This document shows positions 1 through 7,481 of a stretch of 64,000 bases of DNA, piece by piece (position 1 is the stretch's first letter; each line of letters starts with the position of its first letter). This DNA is from Nonomuraea jiangxiensis (lineage in GTDB: Bacteria > Actinomycetota > Actinomycetes > Streptosporangiales > Streptosporangiaceae), in the NCBI RefSeq assembly GCF_900099965.1, contig NZ_FNDJ01000008.1, forward strand, positions 335,457 through 399,456, written 5' to 3'. The notes beneath the pieces were generated by a model. It made no database searches, was not told the origin of the DNA, and saw only the letters and a list, made by a program, of their open reading frames with translations. A program made the translations under genes and the position numbers.

Positions 1-624
1 CGGATAGCGGCCCTTGAGCCCCGGGAACAGGGCGTCGTCCTCGCGCGAGTGGTGCCCGTGCAGGTTCTGGCACATGGTCAGGCAGTTGACGCGGAGCTGG
101 GCGGCCAGGCGGGGACCCGAGGCGGCCACCTCCCGGCGGATCAGGGCCAGCTCCCGGCGGAAGGCGCCGTGCACGAGGATCAGCGCGTCGCCGAAGCGGC
201 CAGGGGGCGGCCCGCCGTGGATCGGGTGCAGCGCCACGACCGGCAGGGTCCGGCCGGACCTTTCCTCGTACGCGCCCCAGCCGGGGTCGGACTCGACGGC
301 GCGGGCGAACAAGCGCTCGCGTTCCTCGCCTTCGAGCACGACGGCCTTGGCCTGGTAGGTCAGGAGGCCGTCCTCCACGGTGACCAGCGGGTTGGCGCGC
401 AGGTTGTGATACCAGGCGGGGTGTCTGGGCGCGCCGCCGGCCGAGGCGATGATGAGGAGGCGCTCGCCGTCGGGCAGGTAGCCGAGCGGCGTGGTGTGGG
501 AGGCGCCCGTCCTGGCGCCCTCTGTGGTCAGCAGGAGCAGCCTGGCTCCTTCGAACGGGCCGCCGACCTGGCCCTTGTTGGCGCGGAATTCCTCGATGAT
601 CTGCTGATTGAAGTTCATGGGCAT
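1..624 (-). CDS. Nitroreductase (deazaflavin-type) fused to a hemerythrin-like domain, 3' end outside window
   Basis: The gene enters from the left edge, so the C-terminus is missing; 208 codons are visible. It starts MPMNFNQQIIEEFR at 624 (MNFNQ at 618 is an alternative). The first ~140 residues have the split-barrel look of DUF385/Ddn-type nitroreductases: GARLLLLTTEGARTG, then TPLGYLPDGERLLIIAS, then HPAWYHNLRANP. Members of this family use F420H2 to reduce nitro compounds or quinones. Near residue 185 the protein continues into a helix with CQNLHGHHSREDDALFPGL, typical of hemerythrin HHE iron-binding domains. The fusion suggests a cytoplasmic redox enzyme with an iron site. A TTGACA box (complement of 877-882) with CGTAAT 18 bases on (complement of 853-858) could be its promoter. 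The substrate is unknown. Confidence 0.8.
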   Translation of the reverse strand, partial: MPMNFNQQIIEEFRANKGQVGGPFEGARLLLLTTEGARTGASHTTPLGYLPDGERLLIIASAGGAPRHPAWYHNLRANPLVTVEDGLLTYQAKAVVLEGEERERLFARAVESDPGWGAYEERSGRTLPVVALHPIHGGPPPGRFGDALILVHGAFRRELALIRREVAASGPRLAAQLRVNCLTMCQNLHGHHSREDDALFPGLKGRYP

Positions 625-1444
625 GCGGAGTGATCGCTTCCTGGCGGGTTGGGTGTCAATGACCTCGGAAACCCGCGCGGGCATGCCGGTGCGTACGGGT
701 GCTACGGCACCACCGCAGGCATGGGACGACGCGCGGGCGCGGTGTGCTCAGGCACGACCGACGGTGTAAACAGTCACGGCGTCATCCCCTTTGAAACGGC
801 GCCTCCATGCCACCGCCGTTCTCCTCGACCGGCGACACGCGACGCGACCGCCATTACGCCCATATTCCCGGAGAACTGTCAAGCCTGTCCCGCGACGGCT
901 GCCGTTCACCTCCACGGCCGGCTTCGTGATCACCTACCGGGTGATGACCCGCCGGTCGTGAAGCACACGACGGAGGAGCCTCCGGTGCGGGCTGCGGTCG
1001 TGGAGTCGTGTTCGTCATCGGGGTCATTCTCCCGCCGTGCTGGGGCGGCCCTCGGCTGGTGTCGGTGAGTGGGCCTGGCCGGATCGGCCATGAGCATGTG
1101 CGAACGCGTCGCGGCCGGCGTCCATGGCCAGGTAACCCACCGGCCGCCGGTTGTACGCGGCCGCCGCCGAAGCCGCCCGCTGTTGCGCCTGGGTGCACTT
1201 CGACGATGGATACCACGCTCAAGCCGAACAGTACTTCGATGCAGCTCTGCGTTCCTCGGCCACGGGCTGCTCGATGAGTGCGACCGCGTCGCGAGGATCG
1301 CCGACGGTGTAGTGCTGGATAGCCCGGAACGACAGCGCATAGGCGCCAATCAGGGTGTCCCCCGCGGAAAATCTTGGCGTCACGCTCCGTGACCCTGCGC
1401 GTCGACCGCCTGCCAGAAGCAGCCTGCAAGATCATTTCCGTTAA
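625..1444. other. Gene-less, probably decayed stretch
   Basis: I see no gene I can support here. Reading frames on both strands are short, rich in Arg, Pro and Ser, and lack believable starts. On the minus strand between about 1389 and 1229 a short stretch reads like protein (GDTLIGAYALSFRAIQHYTV) before stopping, so it may be a remnant of an unrecognised gene. The stretch ends at a Tn3 transposase remnant, which fits repeated insertion and deletion here. A possible minus-strand promoter at 853-882 would serve the gene starting at 624. Confidence 0.5.
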
Positions 1445-1729
1445 GACCAGCTCGGCGCGCTGGGCCTGGTCCTCAACGCCGTGGTGCTGTTCAACACCCG
1501 TTACATGGACGCCGCCCTGGCCAAGCTGCGCGGGCAGGGATTCCCGGTGCGCGATGAAGATGTTGCCCGCCTTTCGCCCTTCATCCATGCTCATGTGAAC
1601 ATGCCGGGTCGCTACTCCTTCGCACTGCCCGAACTCCCCGGAGGTTTGCGGCCCTTGGGCGAGTCCGTGGACATTCACCCTGACCGGGCATCGGCGGCTG
1701 AGACAGGAAGCCAGGAAGGCCAGTCCTAG
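1445..1729 (+). pseudogene. C-terminal remnant of a Tn3-family transposase
   Basis: The frame reads DQLGALGLVLNAVVLFNTRY, then MDAALAKLRGQG, then DEDVARLSPFIHAHVNMPGR and YSFALPELPGGLRPL. This is the conserved C-terminal end of Tn3-family DDE transposases (NTRYMDAAL..LR..G, DEDVARLSP, H.NM.GRY.F). An in-frame TAA sits directly upstream at 1442-1444 and the rest of the ~1,000-residue enzyme is absent, so it cannot function. The stop overlaps the end of the convergent TetR gene by four bases. No 38-bp terminal repeat or resolvase was found nearby. Confidence 0.8.
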
Positions 1730-2319
1730 AGGCTGGGGCGAGCGGCGGCGGACAGCAGGGTGAGCGCGGCCTGGCGGGCGGCCTCGCCAGCGCCGGCTGC
1801 GTCGTGATGCGCGGCGACGACGGTCGCCCCCTCGACCAGCATGAGCAGTTGTCGTCCCAGGACGGGCGGATCTACAGCTCCGGCACGGCTGGCGATGCCG
1901 GTCAGGAGGTCGAGGTAGTGGCCCAGGTGGCGCGCGGTGATAGTGCGAACGGCGTCGACGTGGTGCTGGGCGGCCGCGTTCAGTATCGCGCAGCCACGGA
2001 AGACCGGGTCGTCGTACCACCGCTGGAGGGCGTCGAACACCGCGGCGAGTTGCTCGCCGGGGGCGTCCCCGGCGGCTGCGGCGGCTTCGGCCAGCCAGCT
2101 CGTGACCCGCTCGCTGCGCGCTTGCAGCATGGCCTCCACGAGGCCGTCCTTGGTGCCGAAGTGCCGGTAGAGCGTCTCCTTAGACACCCCGATGCGGGTG
2201 CACAGCTCGGCGACGCCGATGCCGTCGAGGCCGCGTTCGTACAGCACCGCGGTGGCCGCTTCAAGGATGGTGGCGCGCGTGCGTGCGGGGTCGATCGTCG
2301 AGCCTTTGGTGACTGGCAT
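1726..2319 (-). CDS. TetR/AcrR-family transcriptional repressor
   Basis: The product is 197 residues, the normal size of the family. An N-terminal helix-turn-helix lies at about residues 31-60 (GIGVAELCTRIGVSKETLYR, HFGTKDGLVEAML), followed by an all-helical ligand-binding domain with the LLMLVEGATVVAAHHDA segment common in TetR_C members. It is divergent from a hydrolase/MFS unit; the shared 80-bp gap carries two related GTACCG-N8-CGATC repeats, so it probably represses both itself and the divergent unit. The ligand is unknown, perhaps a substrate of the hydrolase or exporter. The last four bases overlap the Tn3 transposase remnant. Confidence 0.9.
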   Translation of the reverse strand: MPVTKGSTIDPARTRATILEAATAVLYERGLDGIGVAELCTRIGVSKETLYRHFGTKDGLVEAMLQARSERVTSWLAEAAAAAGDAPGEQLAAVFDALQRWYDDPVFRGCAILNAAAQHHVDAVRTITARHLGHYLDLLTGIASRAGAVDPPVLGRQLLMLVEGATVVAAHHDAAGAGEAARQAALTLLSAAARPSL

Positions 2320-2329
2320 GAGGTAGATG

Positions 2330-2384
2330 GTACCGGTCGGTCCGATCCGATGTAATGTCTCAGATCGTACCGACTGGTTCGATC
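2330..2384. promoter_or_regulatory. Putative tandem TetR operators
   Basis: Two direct copies, 2330-2347 (GTACCGGTCGGTCCGATC) and 2367-2384 (GTACCGACTGGTTCGATC), match at 14 of 18 positions and begin 37 bp apart. Each contains an ACCG-NN-YGGT inverted core, suitable for a TetR dimer. They fill the gap between the TetR start (2319) and the hydrolase start (2400). Confidence 0.55.
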
Positions 2385-2399
2385 TCGGGGAGTTCTCGT

Positions 2400-3224
2400 A
2401 TGTTTGACCCGCTTGCTGCCGACCCGCCGCGCGATCCTGACTTTCCGGCCACCACGCCGGCGCTGACGTTCGACAGTGGGGGCGCGTCCTTGCTCGGTGT
2501 GTTGCACGTGCCGGCAGGCCGGGGGCCGCACCCTGTCGTCGTGCTACTGCACGGATTCCCCGGCAACGAACGCAACTTCGATCTCGCGCAGGTGCTGCGC
2601 CGTGCGGGCTACGCGTCCTTGGTGTTCCACTATCGCGGTTCTTGGGGCGTCGGCGGCTCGTGGTCGTGGGGGCACGTGCTGGAGGACACGGCAGCGGTCG
2701 TGGCCGGACTGCGCGACCATGCCGCCGCTCACCGGCTGGATCCGCAGCGGCTGGTGTTGATCGGTCATAGCCTGGGCGGCTTCGCCGCGCTGATGACCGC
2801 GGCCGCCGAACCGTCCGTCGCCGCCGTCGCCTCGGTGGCCGCGTTCGACTTCGGTACGGCAGCGGCGCTCTGCCGTACCGACCCGAGTGTCCGGGCGAGC
2901 TATGTCGAGGCGTTCACCGGCGAACTCGGTCCCCTCCGGGGCACCAGCGGGGAAGCCCTCGTCGGCGAGATGGAGGCGGCGGGCGACTCATGGCGGCTGG
3001 CCGGACTCGCACCGCTGCTGGCGGACCGCCCCGTGCTCCTGATCGGCACCGGCCTCGACACCGTCACGCCGTACGACGTGCATCACGAACCAGTCGTCAC
3101 GGCCTACCAGGCGCAGCCCGTCGAACACCTCGAACACCACCTCTTCCCGACAGACCACGCATTGTCGGACCATCGCGTGACCCTGACACGTACGCTCCTG
3201 GGCTTCCTGGCACGGTGCCCGTGA
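2400..3224 (+). CDS. Alpha/beta hydrolase (dienelactone hydrolase/peptidase-like)
   Basis: The product is 274 residues from the ATG at 2400, chosen because GGGGAG lies 8 bases upstream; an earlier in-frame ATG at 2355 sits between the operators and has no ribosome site. It has an oxyanion loop HGFPGN at 51-56, a nucleophile elbow GHSLGG at 122-127 (Ser124), the acid Asp220 (IGTGLDTVTP) and His253 (PTDHALSDH). No signal peptide is seen, so it is cytoplasmic. The stop overlaps the next gene's GTG start (GTGA), so hydrolase and MFS transporter are translationally coupled and probably controlled by the divergent TetR. The substrate cannot be told from sequence. Confidence 0.88.
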   Translation: MFDPLAADPPRDPDFPATTPALTFDSGGASLLGVLHVPAGRGPHPVVVLLHGFPGNERNFDLAQVLRRAGYASLVFHYRGSWGVGGSWSWGHVLEDTAAVVAGLRDHAAAHRLDPQRLVLIGHSLGGFAALMTAAAEPSVAAVASVAAFDFGTAAALCRTDPSVRASYVEAFTGELGPLRGTSGEALVGEMEAAGDSWRLAGLAPLLADRPVLLIGTGLDTVTPYDVHHEPVVTAYQAQPVEHLEHHLFPTDHALSDHRVTLTRTLLGFLARCP

Positions 3225-4381
3225 GGCAGGCGCAGTGGCAGGCGCTGCGGTTGGCTCTCGGCACCGCCTCGGCGCTCGGGCTGGCGCGCTTCGCGTATGG
3301 CCTGCTTTTGCCGGCCATGCGCGAGGACCTGCGCTGGACCCTGGCTGAAGCGGGGGCGATGAGCACCGCCAACGGCCTCGGCTACCTCCTCGGCGCGCTG
3401 GTGGCCGCCGCGATCGTGCGCCGCTGGGGCACCGCCGCCGCCTTCCGCATCGGGATGGCACTCACGGCCGTGTCGCTGGCTGCCACCACAGCGAGCGACG
3501 CCTACCCGGCGCTGCTGGCCGCGCGGGCCGCAGCCGGAGCGGCGGGGGCGGTGGTGTTCGTCGCCGGCGGTGTGATCGCCTCGCGCGTCGCCGCCCGCGC
3601 GGCCTCCAGCTCGCCCATCACCGTGTACTTCGCCGGCACTGGGCTGGGCATCGTTGTCAGCGGTGTGAGCGTCCCCGCGTTGGGGGAGCACTGGCGCCTG
3701 GCCTGGGTCGGCCTGGCCGTCGCCGCCGCGCTGACGACCGTGGCGAGCTGGAGCGCGGCGAGCACGGGCGAGGACGCGCATGCCGCCGCGGCCGGCCGGG
3801 TCCGCATGCGCCCGCTGTGGGGGGCCGCCCTGGCCTACCTGCTGTTCGCCGCCGGGTACATCACCTACATCACTTTCCTGTCCGCCTACCTCGCCGACCA
3901 ACACGCCTCGCTCGGGCAGGTGGTGCTCACCTGGACGGCACTGGGCCTGGCCGTCGTTGCGGCGCCTGCGCTGTGGAGCCGCCCCACCGCCGAGTGGGCC
4001 GCCACCCGGGCATTGGCCACCCTGCTCGCGATCCTGGCCGGCGGAGCGGCGCTGGCGCTGGCAGCACCCACGCCACCGGTCATCCTCGCCTCTGCGATCA
4101 TCTACGGGGCGACATTCATGGGCGTTCCCGCCGCCATCACCGCCCTCATCAAGGGCAACGTCCCGCCCGCCGACTGGACCGCCACGCTGGCGGTCTTCAC
4201 CACGGTGTTCGCGGCCGGGCAGACCGCCGGGCCGTGGATCGCCGGCATGGTCGCCGATCACACCTCGACCGAGGCCACCCTGGCGTGGACCGCGATCCTG
4301 TGCGCCGCGGCCTCCGCGATCGCCATCGCCGGAGGCCGCACACGCCCCGGCGCACCCCGGCCTGGCGCGGCACACAACTGA
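3221..4381 (+). CDS. MFS transporter, YbfB/YjiJ-like
   Basis: The product is 386 residues with about 12 hydrophobic segments. The start LALGTASALGLARFAYGLLL, followed by PAMREDL, is the signature of the YbfB/YjiJ branch of MFS exporters. The GTG at 3221 overlaps the preceding hydrolase stop (GTGA); a GTG at 3215 is also possible. The middle (ARAASSSPITVYFAGTGLGI) and the C-terminal WTATLAVFTTVFAAGQTAGP match the family's second half. It probably exports a small compound linked to the neighbouring hydrolases under TetR control; the substrate is unknown. Confidence 0.88.
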   Translation: MRQAQWQALRLALGTASALGLARFAYGLLLPAMREDLRWTLAEAGAMSTANGLGYLLGALVAAAIVRRWGTAAAFRIGMALTAVSLAATTASDAYPALLAARAAAGAAGAVVFVAGGVIASRVAARAASSSPITVYFAGTGLGIVVSGVSVPALGEHWRLAWVGLAVAAALTTVASWSAASTGEDAHAAAAGRVRMRPLWGAALAYLLFAAGYITYITFLSAYLADQHASLGQVVLTWTALGLAVVAAPALWSRPTAEWAATRALATLLAILAGGAALALAAPTPPVILASAIIYGATFMGVPAAITALIKGNVPPADWTATLAVFTTVFAAGQTAGPWIAGMVADHTSTEATLAWTAILCAAASAIAIAGGRTRPGAPRPGAAHN

Positions 4382-4497
4382 GACGTGCGTCTGACACCGG
4401 CGACCCGACACACACCGCGCATGCGGTCGACGTTCTCCCGGGCAGCCCCTCACGAGCCACCAGACACCAAACCCGACAAGAGGAAGCGAGAAAGATC

Positions 4498-5253
4498 ATG
4501 GGCAACTTCGTGCTCATCCCAGGGATGTGCCACGGCGGCTGGTGCTTCGAGGCGCTCACCGGCGAGCTTCGCGCGCAGGGGCATGCCGCCTACCCGCTGA
4601 CGCTGACCGGGCTCAGCGAGCGCAGCCATCTGCTGCACGGCGGAGTGAACCTCGATACGCACATCCAGGACGTGACCAGTTTGCTAGACGCTGAAAACAT
4701 TCAGGATGCGGTGCTGGTCGGCCACAGCTACGGGGGCATGGTGATCACCGGTGCCGCCGACCGCGCACCCGAACGAGTGAATGCCCTGGTCTACCTGGAC
4801 GCCATGGTGCCGGAGCCCGGCGACTCCACCTGGACCCTCGTCTCCGACCAGGAGCGCCAGTGGTACATGGACGTGGTGGAGACCGGCTACGCGGTACGGC
4901 CACTGCCCTTCTTCGACCCACGGGCCACGCCCCACCCACTGGCCTCGCTGCTCCAGCCGCTCCAGCTCACCAGCGACCTCGCGCACATCCGCCGCAGGGA
5001 CTACGTGTACGCCGCAGGATGGGACGGCCAATCCCCGTTCACCCCCGTCTACCAGCGGTTGCGCGAAGACCCCTCGTGGCGGACGTACGCGCTGGACAGC
5101 GGGCACAACCTCATGCGGGACGCGCCGCAGGACCTGTTGAAGATCCTGCTCCAGGTCGTAGACCCTGCTGATGGCGAGGATCGGGACAGCTCCACCGCGC
5201 GGGCTGCCACCAGAGCAGTCACCACAAGACCTTCGCTGGCCAGCCAAGCGTAG
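4498..5253 (+). CDS. Alpha/beta hydrolase, salicylate-esterase/EstC type
   Basis: The product is 251 residues. It opens directly with the first strand and oxyanion loop (FVLIPGMCHGGWCFEAL), then has the elbow VGHSYGG with Ser77 and the C-terminal SGHNLMRDAP with His203. This compact layout is that of plant methylesterase/EstC-like hydrolases acting on small esters. AGGAAG precedes the ATG by about 10 bases. It lies 116 bp after the MFS gene, same strand, so it may belong to the TetR-controlled unit or have its own promoter. The last ~30 residues (DGEDRDSSTARAATRAVTTR) look disordered and lie close to an integrase remnant, so this tail may be a recombination product. Confidence 0.85.
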   Translation: MGNFVLIPGMCHGGWCFEALTGELRAQGHAAYPLTLTGLSERSHLLHGGVNLDTHIQDVTSLLDAENIQDAVLVGHSYGGMVITGAADRAPERVNALVYLDAMVPEPGDSTWTLVSDQERQWYMDVVETGYAVRPLPFFDPRATPHPLASLLQPLQLTSDLAHIRRRDYVYAAGWDGQSPFTPVYQRLREDPSWRTYALDSGHNLMRDAPQDLLKILLQVVDPADGEDRDSSTARAATRAVTTRPSLASQA

Positions 5254-5369
5254 CGCCGAAGCAGCGCCGCGCTCCGGCGCTCTGGGAAGCCCCTCCGCAC
5301 CCAGCCATTCGCTCACGCTCAGGGCCATCCTTCCCATCCGGCGAATCGACAGCTGAGAGTGCGCGTTCC

Positions 5370-5720
5370 TCAGCGCCTGCGGGCGGCGGGATCGCGTCCG
5401 GCCTGCCAGCGCGCGAGTGCTTCTCCGGAGACCCGGGCATAGCGGGCCAGTGAGACGACTGAGGTATGCCCGGAGTAGGCCGGCAGGGTGGAGGTGTTGG
5501 CGCCGTCCTCGGCCGCGTGGGTCAGCGCCGAGTGCCGGAGTTGGTGCAGTGTCCAGCCGCCGGTGGCGCTCTCGAACAGCTCGGCCGCCCGACGATAGGA
5601 CAGCCGCGCCTTCCCACTGTGCCCGCATCGACATCGGCCGGCGGCAGTTCCACCCGGGCCCACCGGTCGGTGGTGAACACCGGCCCGCTCCGGCGCCGGG
5701 CACCTCACCACGCACGCCAT
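5370..5720 (-). pseudogene. Tyrosine site-specific recombinase, C-terminal remnant with frameshift
   Basis: From 5620 down to 5370 the frame reads RLSYRRAAELFE, then GGWTLHQLRHSALTHAAEDG, then YSGHTSVVSLARYARVSGEA and RDPAARRR. This carries the HxLRH box and the GHTSV...YARVS region of actinobacterial tyrosine integrases. Upstream, in another frame, RRSGPVFTTDRWARVELPPA continues the same family sequence, so at least one frameshift lies near 5620. The N-terminal domain and catalytic Arg region are missing. It borders the Tn7-like element and marks earlier integrative-element activity. Confidence 0.75.
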
Positions 5721-5990
5721 CGGCCTCATCTGCCCTGAGCCGGTCCGCGCCAACGTGCGTACGCTGAACCAGGCGATCTGGCCATCACCAATAACAGTCC
5801 ATGGCCCCGGCGCCGGCTCGTGCTCCGTGAGCCTGAGGTCGGGACCGTACCCAGCGCTTGGGCCGTTACGGCGATCAGCACGATCGCCACGGCTTGCTGC
5901 CCATGGCGCCGAGCACACCAGCAGCGCACCCGATTCATTCGCTCAAAAGTTCGATACTACGGTCGTCGCTGACGCCCGACCCAGGGCGGC

Positions 5991-5995
5991 ACAAC
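5991..5995. repeat. Left copy of 5-bp target duplication (ACAAC)
   Basis: ACAAC lies immediately left of the TGTCCT terminus at 5996 and is repeated exactly at 7400-7404 just outside the right terminus. Five-bp duplications are the hallmark of Tn7-type insertion. Confidence 0.75.
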
Positions 5996-6072
5996 TGTCC
6001 TCTGTCACTGAAGGCTAATCATTGTCACCGAAGGTTGATGACCGCTAGTTTCGTGACACCGAAGATTGAGTG
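5996..6072 (+). repeat. Left end: terminus plus three TnsB-type boxes
   Basis: Boxes start at 6003 (TGTCACTGAAGGCTAATC), 6023 (TGTCACCGAAGGTTGATG) and 6054 (TGACACCGAAGATTGAG), all in plus orientation with spacings of 20 and 31 bp. The same spacing recurs at 7412, 7432 and 7463 in the neighbouring end, so this is a conserved end architecture. Confidence 0.7.
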
Positions 6073-6276
6073 ACGCATCGCCAGTCGTCAGGAGTGACGG
6101 TGGAGGAACTCGCGGTTGCGCACGGGGATCCGGATCTCGGTGCGTTTCAGCTGGACTTCTATCAAGACGGAGTACGGTGTCGCAGGCTGCTGGGAGTCAG
6201 CTGGAGCGTCCGGTTCGAGCACGTGCCGCCGGTGCGGGCCTTCGGTTGGGCCAAGAGGAGATTTGGGTCCGGCTGA
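6070..6276 (+). pseudogene. N-terminal remnant of a TnsA-like transposase endonuclease
   Basis: A 68-residue frame opens with GTG at 6070 right behind the third left-end box. Its middle, FQLDFYQDGVRCRRLLGVSW, then SVRFEHVPPVRAFGWAK, resembles (from memory) the N-terminus of actinobacterial TnsA-like heteromeric transposase subunits, in which a F.L.FYD..G..RRRPL motif precedes a VRFE..APVR.F stretch. The expected continuation (ATTGRHVGFESWLERD with the catalytic Glu/Asp residues) is absent, so it is inactive. In Tn7 relatives tnsA sits directly beside one element end, as here. Confidence 0.55.
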
Positions 6277-6499
6277 TCGACGAGCACGACATCTTCGTCC
6301 ACATGATGGCGTTGATCAACTACGCCACTGCCTACAGACTTCGTCGTGATCGACGATCAGCCATCGCAGCGCGGGGAGCGTGATCCCGTCCTCTGTGACG
6401 ACCTCGGCAAGCAGTGCGCTGTGAGCAATAGTTGGCGGAGCCGACGCCAGGCAGCTCGCAACCTGAGCCCACCGGCGCAGTCTGACAGGATAGTGGCCC

Positions 6500-7090
6500 G
6501 TGATCGACGATTTCGCGAAAGATAACCTGCACGAGAGACTGCGGCGGGACCGCAAGGCGCTGCTCTGGAAACTCGACGGCTTGTCCGAATACGACGCCCG
6601 CCGACCTTTGACAGCGACCGGGACCAACCTCCTCGGCCTGGTCAAACACGTGGCCACCGTCGAGGCCAGGTATTTCGGCGAGGTCTTCGACCGCCCTTCC
6701 CCGGAACCGCTGCCCCGGTGGCAGGACTCCAACGGCAGCGATCTGTGGGCGACCGAGGACGAGACCCGCGATCAGATCATCGGGTTCTACCGGCGCACGT
6801 GGGAACACTCGGACGCGACGATCAACGAGCTTCCCCTCGACGCCCCCGGCCACGTGCCGTGGTGGCCGGAGTCAACGCCGGCCTGGCACACGAACCTGTT
6901 CGCCATCATGCTCCACGTCCTCAGCGAGACCATCCGGCATGCCGGACACGCCGATATCCTGCGCGAGGGCCTCGACGGCCGGACCGGGTTGCGCGCCGAA
7001 CACGAGAAGCAGATCGACGAGGAAGCCCGTGCAGCCTACTGCGCGAAGATCGAGCAGGCCGCCAGGTCGGCCGCACCAATCAAGGCTTAG
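6500..7090 (+). CDS. DinB/DUF664-family putative metal-dependent transferase
   Basis: The product is 196 residues from a GTG at 6500. It has a four-helix-bundle pattern with His50 (LLGLVKHVATVEARYFGEVF) and a later HVLSETIRHAGHADILREGL with His147 and His150, giving the three-His metal site of the DinB superfamily. The GHADILRE...DG ending is typical of actinobacterial DUF664 members. Relatives use mycothiol or bacillithiol as thiol cofactor in detoxification or isomerisation, so a stress or xenobiotic role is plausible but inferred. It is the only intact gene inside the Tn7-like element and therefore its probable cargo. No operon partner is seen. Confidence 0.82.
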   Translation: MIDDFAKDNLHERLRRDRKALLWKLDGLSEYDARRPLTATGTNLLGLVKHVATVEARYFGEVFDRPSPEPLPRWQDSNGSDLWATEDETRDQIIGFYRRTWEHSDATINELPLDAPGHVPWWPESTPAWHTNLFAIMLHVLSETIRHAGHADILREGLDGRTGLRAEHEKQIDEEARAAYCAKIEQAARSAAPIKA

Positions 7091-7352
7091 CCACAATCGC
7101 GGCACCGTGGGCCCCACCAGCAAGATCACATAAACGCCAAATGTCGGAGTGCTGCGACGCGCCCCTTAACGACCTCGAGGCGCTCTCCGCACGCTCGGTT
7201 CTTCTTGGGTCCGGGCTACGTTCGGTCAACTTGACCTACGTGAAAGAAGAGATCATCGTCCTCTGACCTGCTGGAAGGGTCCTCCAGCCCTAGATAACGA
7301 TGGCACTTGCTCCCGTGAGCTGATCCGCCTGCTGTTATCTCGCTCGCTTCGT
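7091..7352. other. Non-coding tail of the Tn7-like element
   Basis: No convincing gene lies between the DinB stop and the right-end boxes. A short open stretch (7141-7266, ending TYVKEEIIVL) lacks a start or relatives I recognise. The 10-mer AGATAACGAT at 7292-7301, followed by GCTCCC, recurs at 8833-8842, suggesting shared end-proximal sequence with a second element. Confidence 0.4.
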
Positions 7353-7399
7353 CACTCAAACTTCGATGGCACACGCTCAACCTTCGCTGTCACAGGACA
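7353..7399 (-). repeat. Right end: terminus plus two adjoining TnsB-type boxes
   Basis: Read on the minus strand from 7399: TGTCCTG, then box TGACAGCGAAGGTTGAGCG (7392-7374), then box TGCCATCGAAGTTTGAGTG (7371-7353). The boxes are only 21 bp apart start to start, more compact than at the left end, as in the unequal ends of Tn7. Confidence 0.7.
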
Positions 7400-7404
7400 A
7401 CAAC
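7400..7404. repeat. Right copy of 5-bp target duplication (ACAAC)
   Basis: It is an exact match to 5991-5995 and lies between the right terminus of the element and a second TGTCCT-like end starting at 7405. Confidence 0.75.
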
Positions 7405-7481
7405 CGTCCTATGACGGCGAAGAGTGAGCGTTGTCACTGAAGATTGACGACCAGTAGGTTCGTGCCATCGAAGTGTGAGTG
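7405..7481 (+). repeat. Second Tn7-like left end abutting the first element
   Basis: CGTCCT at 7405 is followed by boxes at 7412 (TGACGGCGAAGAGTGAGCG), 7432 (TGTCACTGAAGATTGACG) and 7463 (TGCCATCGAAGTGTGAGTG). Box spacings (20 and 31 bp) and the 7-bp offset from the terminus are the same as in the left end at 5996. A GTG reading frame opens at 7479, the same place where the tnsA remnant starts in the first element, but it degenerates. No matching right end was found downstream, so this is a relic whose first base has drifted from T to C. Confidence 0.65.

Larger units (their letters stand above)
5996..7399. mobile_element. Short Tn7-like transposon (1,404 bp), non-autonomous, with one DinB-family cargo gene
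   Basis: The two ends are inverted copies: left TGTCCTCTGTCACTGAAGG at 5996-6014 and, on the complement, right TGTCCTGTGACAGCGAAGG at 7399-7381. Both begin 5'-TGT as in Tn7. ACAAC is duplicated on both sides (5991-5995 and 7400-7404). Behind each terminus lie repeated ~19-bp boxes (consensus TGNCAYCGAAGNTTGAGTG): three at the left (6003, 6023, 6054), two at the right (complement of 7374-7392 and 7353-7371). Such arrays match TnsB-binding sites. A short tnsA remnant follows the left end; tnsB, tnsC and tniQ are absent. The element could be moved only by enzymes supplied in trans. The intact gene inside is a DinB-family protein at 6500-7090. Confidence 0.75.

Noticed and set aside
854..2020. 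A 388-codon minus-strand frame in the left gap
   Set aside because: Arg/Pro/Ser-rich, overlaps the real TetR gene in another frame, and has no start signal.
7353..7481. The repeated ~19-bp boxes as a CRISPR array
   Set aside because: Boxes occur in both orientations with unequal short spacing, there are no spacers of constant length and no cas genes; they fit transposon-end protein sites.
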